From NCBI GenBank assembly GCA_944472135.2, contig OX235263.1:19335379-19399378 (forward strand): DNA of 64,000 bases, given 5' to 3'. Each line of letters opens with the position of its first letter. Position 1 is the stretch's first letter. The DNA comes from Trichobilharzia regenti (Eukaryota; Platyhelminthes; Trematoda; Strigeidida; Schistosomatidae). The notes beneath the pieces are model-generated. The model was not told the origin of the DNA and did not search any database. It worked only from the letters and a program-made list of their open reading frames with translations. The position numbers and the translations under genes were made by a program. Positions 63,592 to 64,000 of this stretch are shown one piece after another.

Positions 63592-64000
63592 GTGTCCCGA
63601 CCGAAAGCTGCTACCTGGACGTGGTGGTCGGGCTTGAACACCCCAATGACCTAATCAAGCTATACTGGCTGAGACTTATGTCGCTTGAGGTCCTACCATG
63701 CCAGAAAGGTTGTTTGGATAGCCGTTAGACAAAAAGCAGCTACTCAATCCAATACTATGATACAAACAAACTCACAAAATATCATGCCGAATCGGCCGGG
63801 GCCCTGATTAACAACGACCGCGCTTCCTGCTGCCGTGTCACAGGGCAGGAGTGATAAATGTGCTACTGAGACATACCAAACAATAAAGAAGAAACAAAAA
63901 CAGGCCGCGTGTGATTGGCCTCAATCAGTTGTCCCCTTGGCTCTGCGGTCACGCAACCAACTTCCACGGTGTGGGCAGCCGGGAAGTAACAATCGCCCTC
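63592..64000. other. GC-richer module at window end, unassigned
   Basis: Starts GTGTCCCGACCGAAAGCTGC and runs off the window. Clearly richer in GC than the 20 kb before it. It has an internal A-rich AAAGAAGAAACAAAAACAGG near 63885. Possibly a retroelement 5' UTR entering the window; compare 38871-39500. No frame to judge coding. Confidence 0.35.

Overview
The window reads as trematode blood-fluke DNA, most likely Schistosoma or a close relative. The clues are AT-rich DNA, RTE-type LINE 3' ends of the SR2/SR3 kind, Penelope-like elements (PLEs) with GIY-YIG endonucleases, Mag-like and CsRn1/Boudicca-like Gypsy elements, a BEL/Pao gag, and tRNA-derived SINEs of the Sm-alpha type carrying a hammerhead ribozyme. 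I saw no rRNA or functional tRNA gene. The only candidate host gene is a run of short exons near 18.4-19.3 kb. All family names rest on motifs I recognise by eye; no search was run.

Layout. 1-3.8 kb: 3' two-thirds of a Gypsy element (gag end, protease, RT, RNase H, damaged integrase, 3' LTR). 5.6-8.8 kb: a mosaic of a minus-strand CR1-like RT end, a second Gypsy pol with a CR1-like RT block replacing its middle, and that element's LTR. 8.8-15.2 kb: ORF1 and endonuclease of a Jockey/CR1-group LINE, a 192-bp tandem repeat, a 596-codon BEL/Pao-type gag on the minus strand, a second LTR copy and a LINE C-terminal end. 16.1-16.8 kb: a third LTR copy and a Gypsy pol tail. 18.4-19.6 kb: possible host exons. 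21-64 kb: a dense bed of 5'-truncated RTE and Jockey/CR1-group LINEs, PLE fragments, three tRNA-derived SINE families (called A, B and C here), two Sm-alpha copies and simple repeats.

How the parts relate. LINEs supply the RT and endonuclease that probably mobilise the SINEs. RTE and Jockey/CR1-group copies end in TTATTATT-type tails, which account for many of the microsatellites. Almost every coding remnant is broken: the YxDD motif is lost in the second Gypsy RT, YADD has become YAND near 45.6 kb, the first Gypsy integrase has an internal deletion, and there are many frameshifts.

Most interesting are: (1) SINE family A, whose tRNA-like head is followed by a second hammerhead-like motif with a matching stem I, and which recurs as head-to-head inverted pairs; (2) an almost perfect 452-bp palindrome at 58838-59289 with a hammerhead-like motif in each arm; (3) a PLE endonuclease between 230-bp inverted arms at 56.0-57.1 kb; (4) an Sm-alpha hammerhead with one catalytic-core change, inside an RTE copy with a visible target-site duplication; (5) a candidate host gene with a 20-nt exon.
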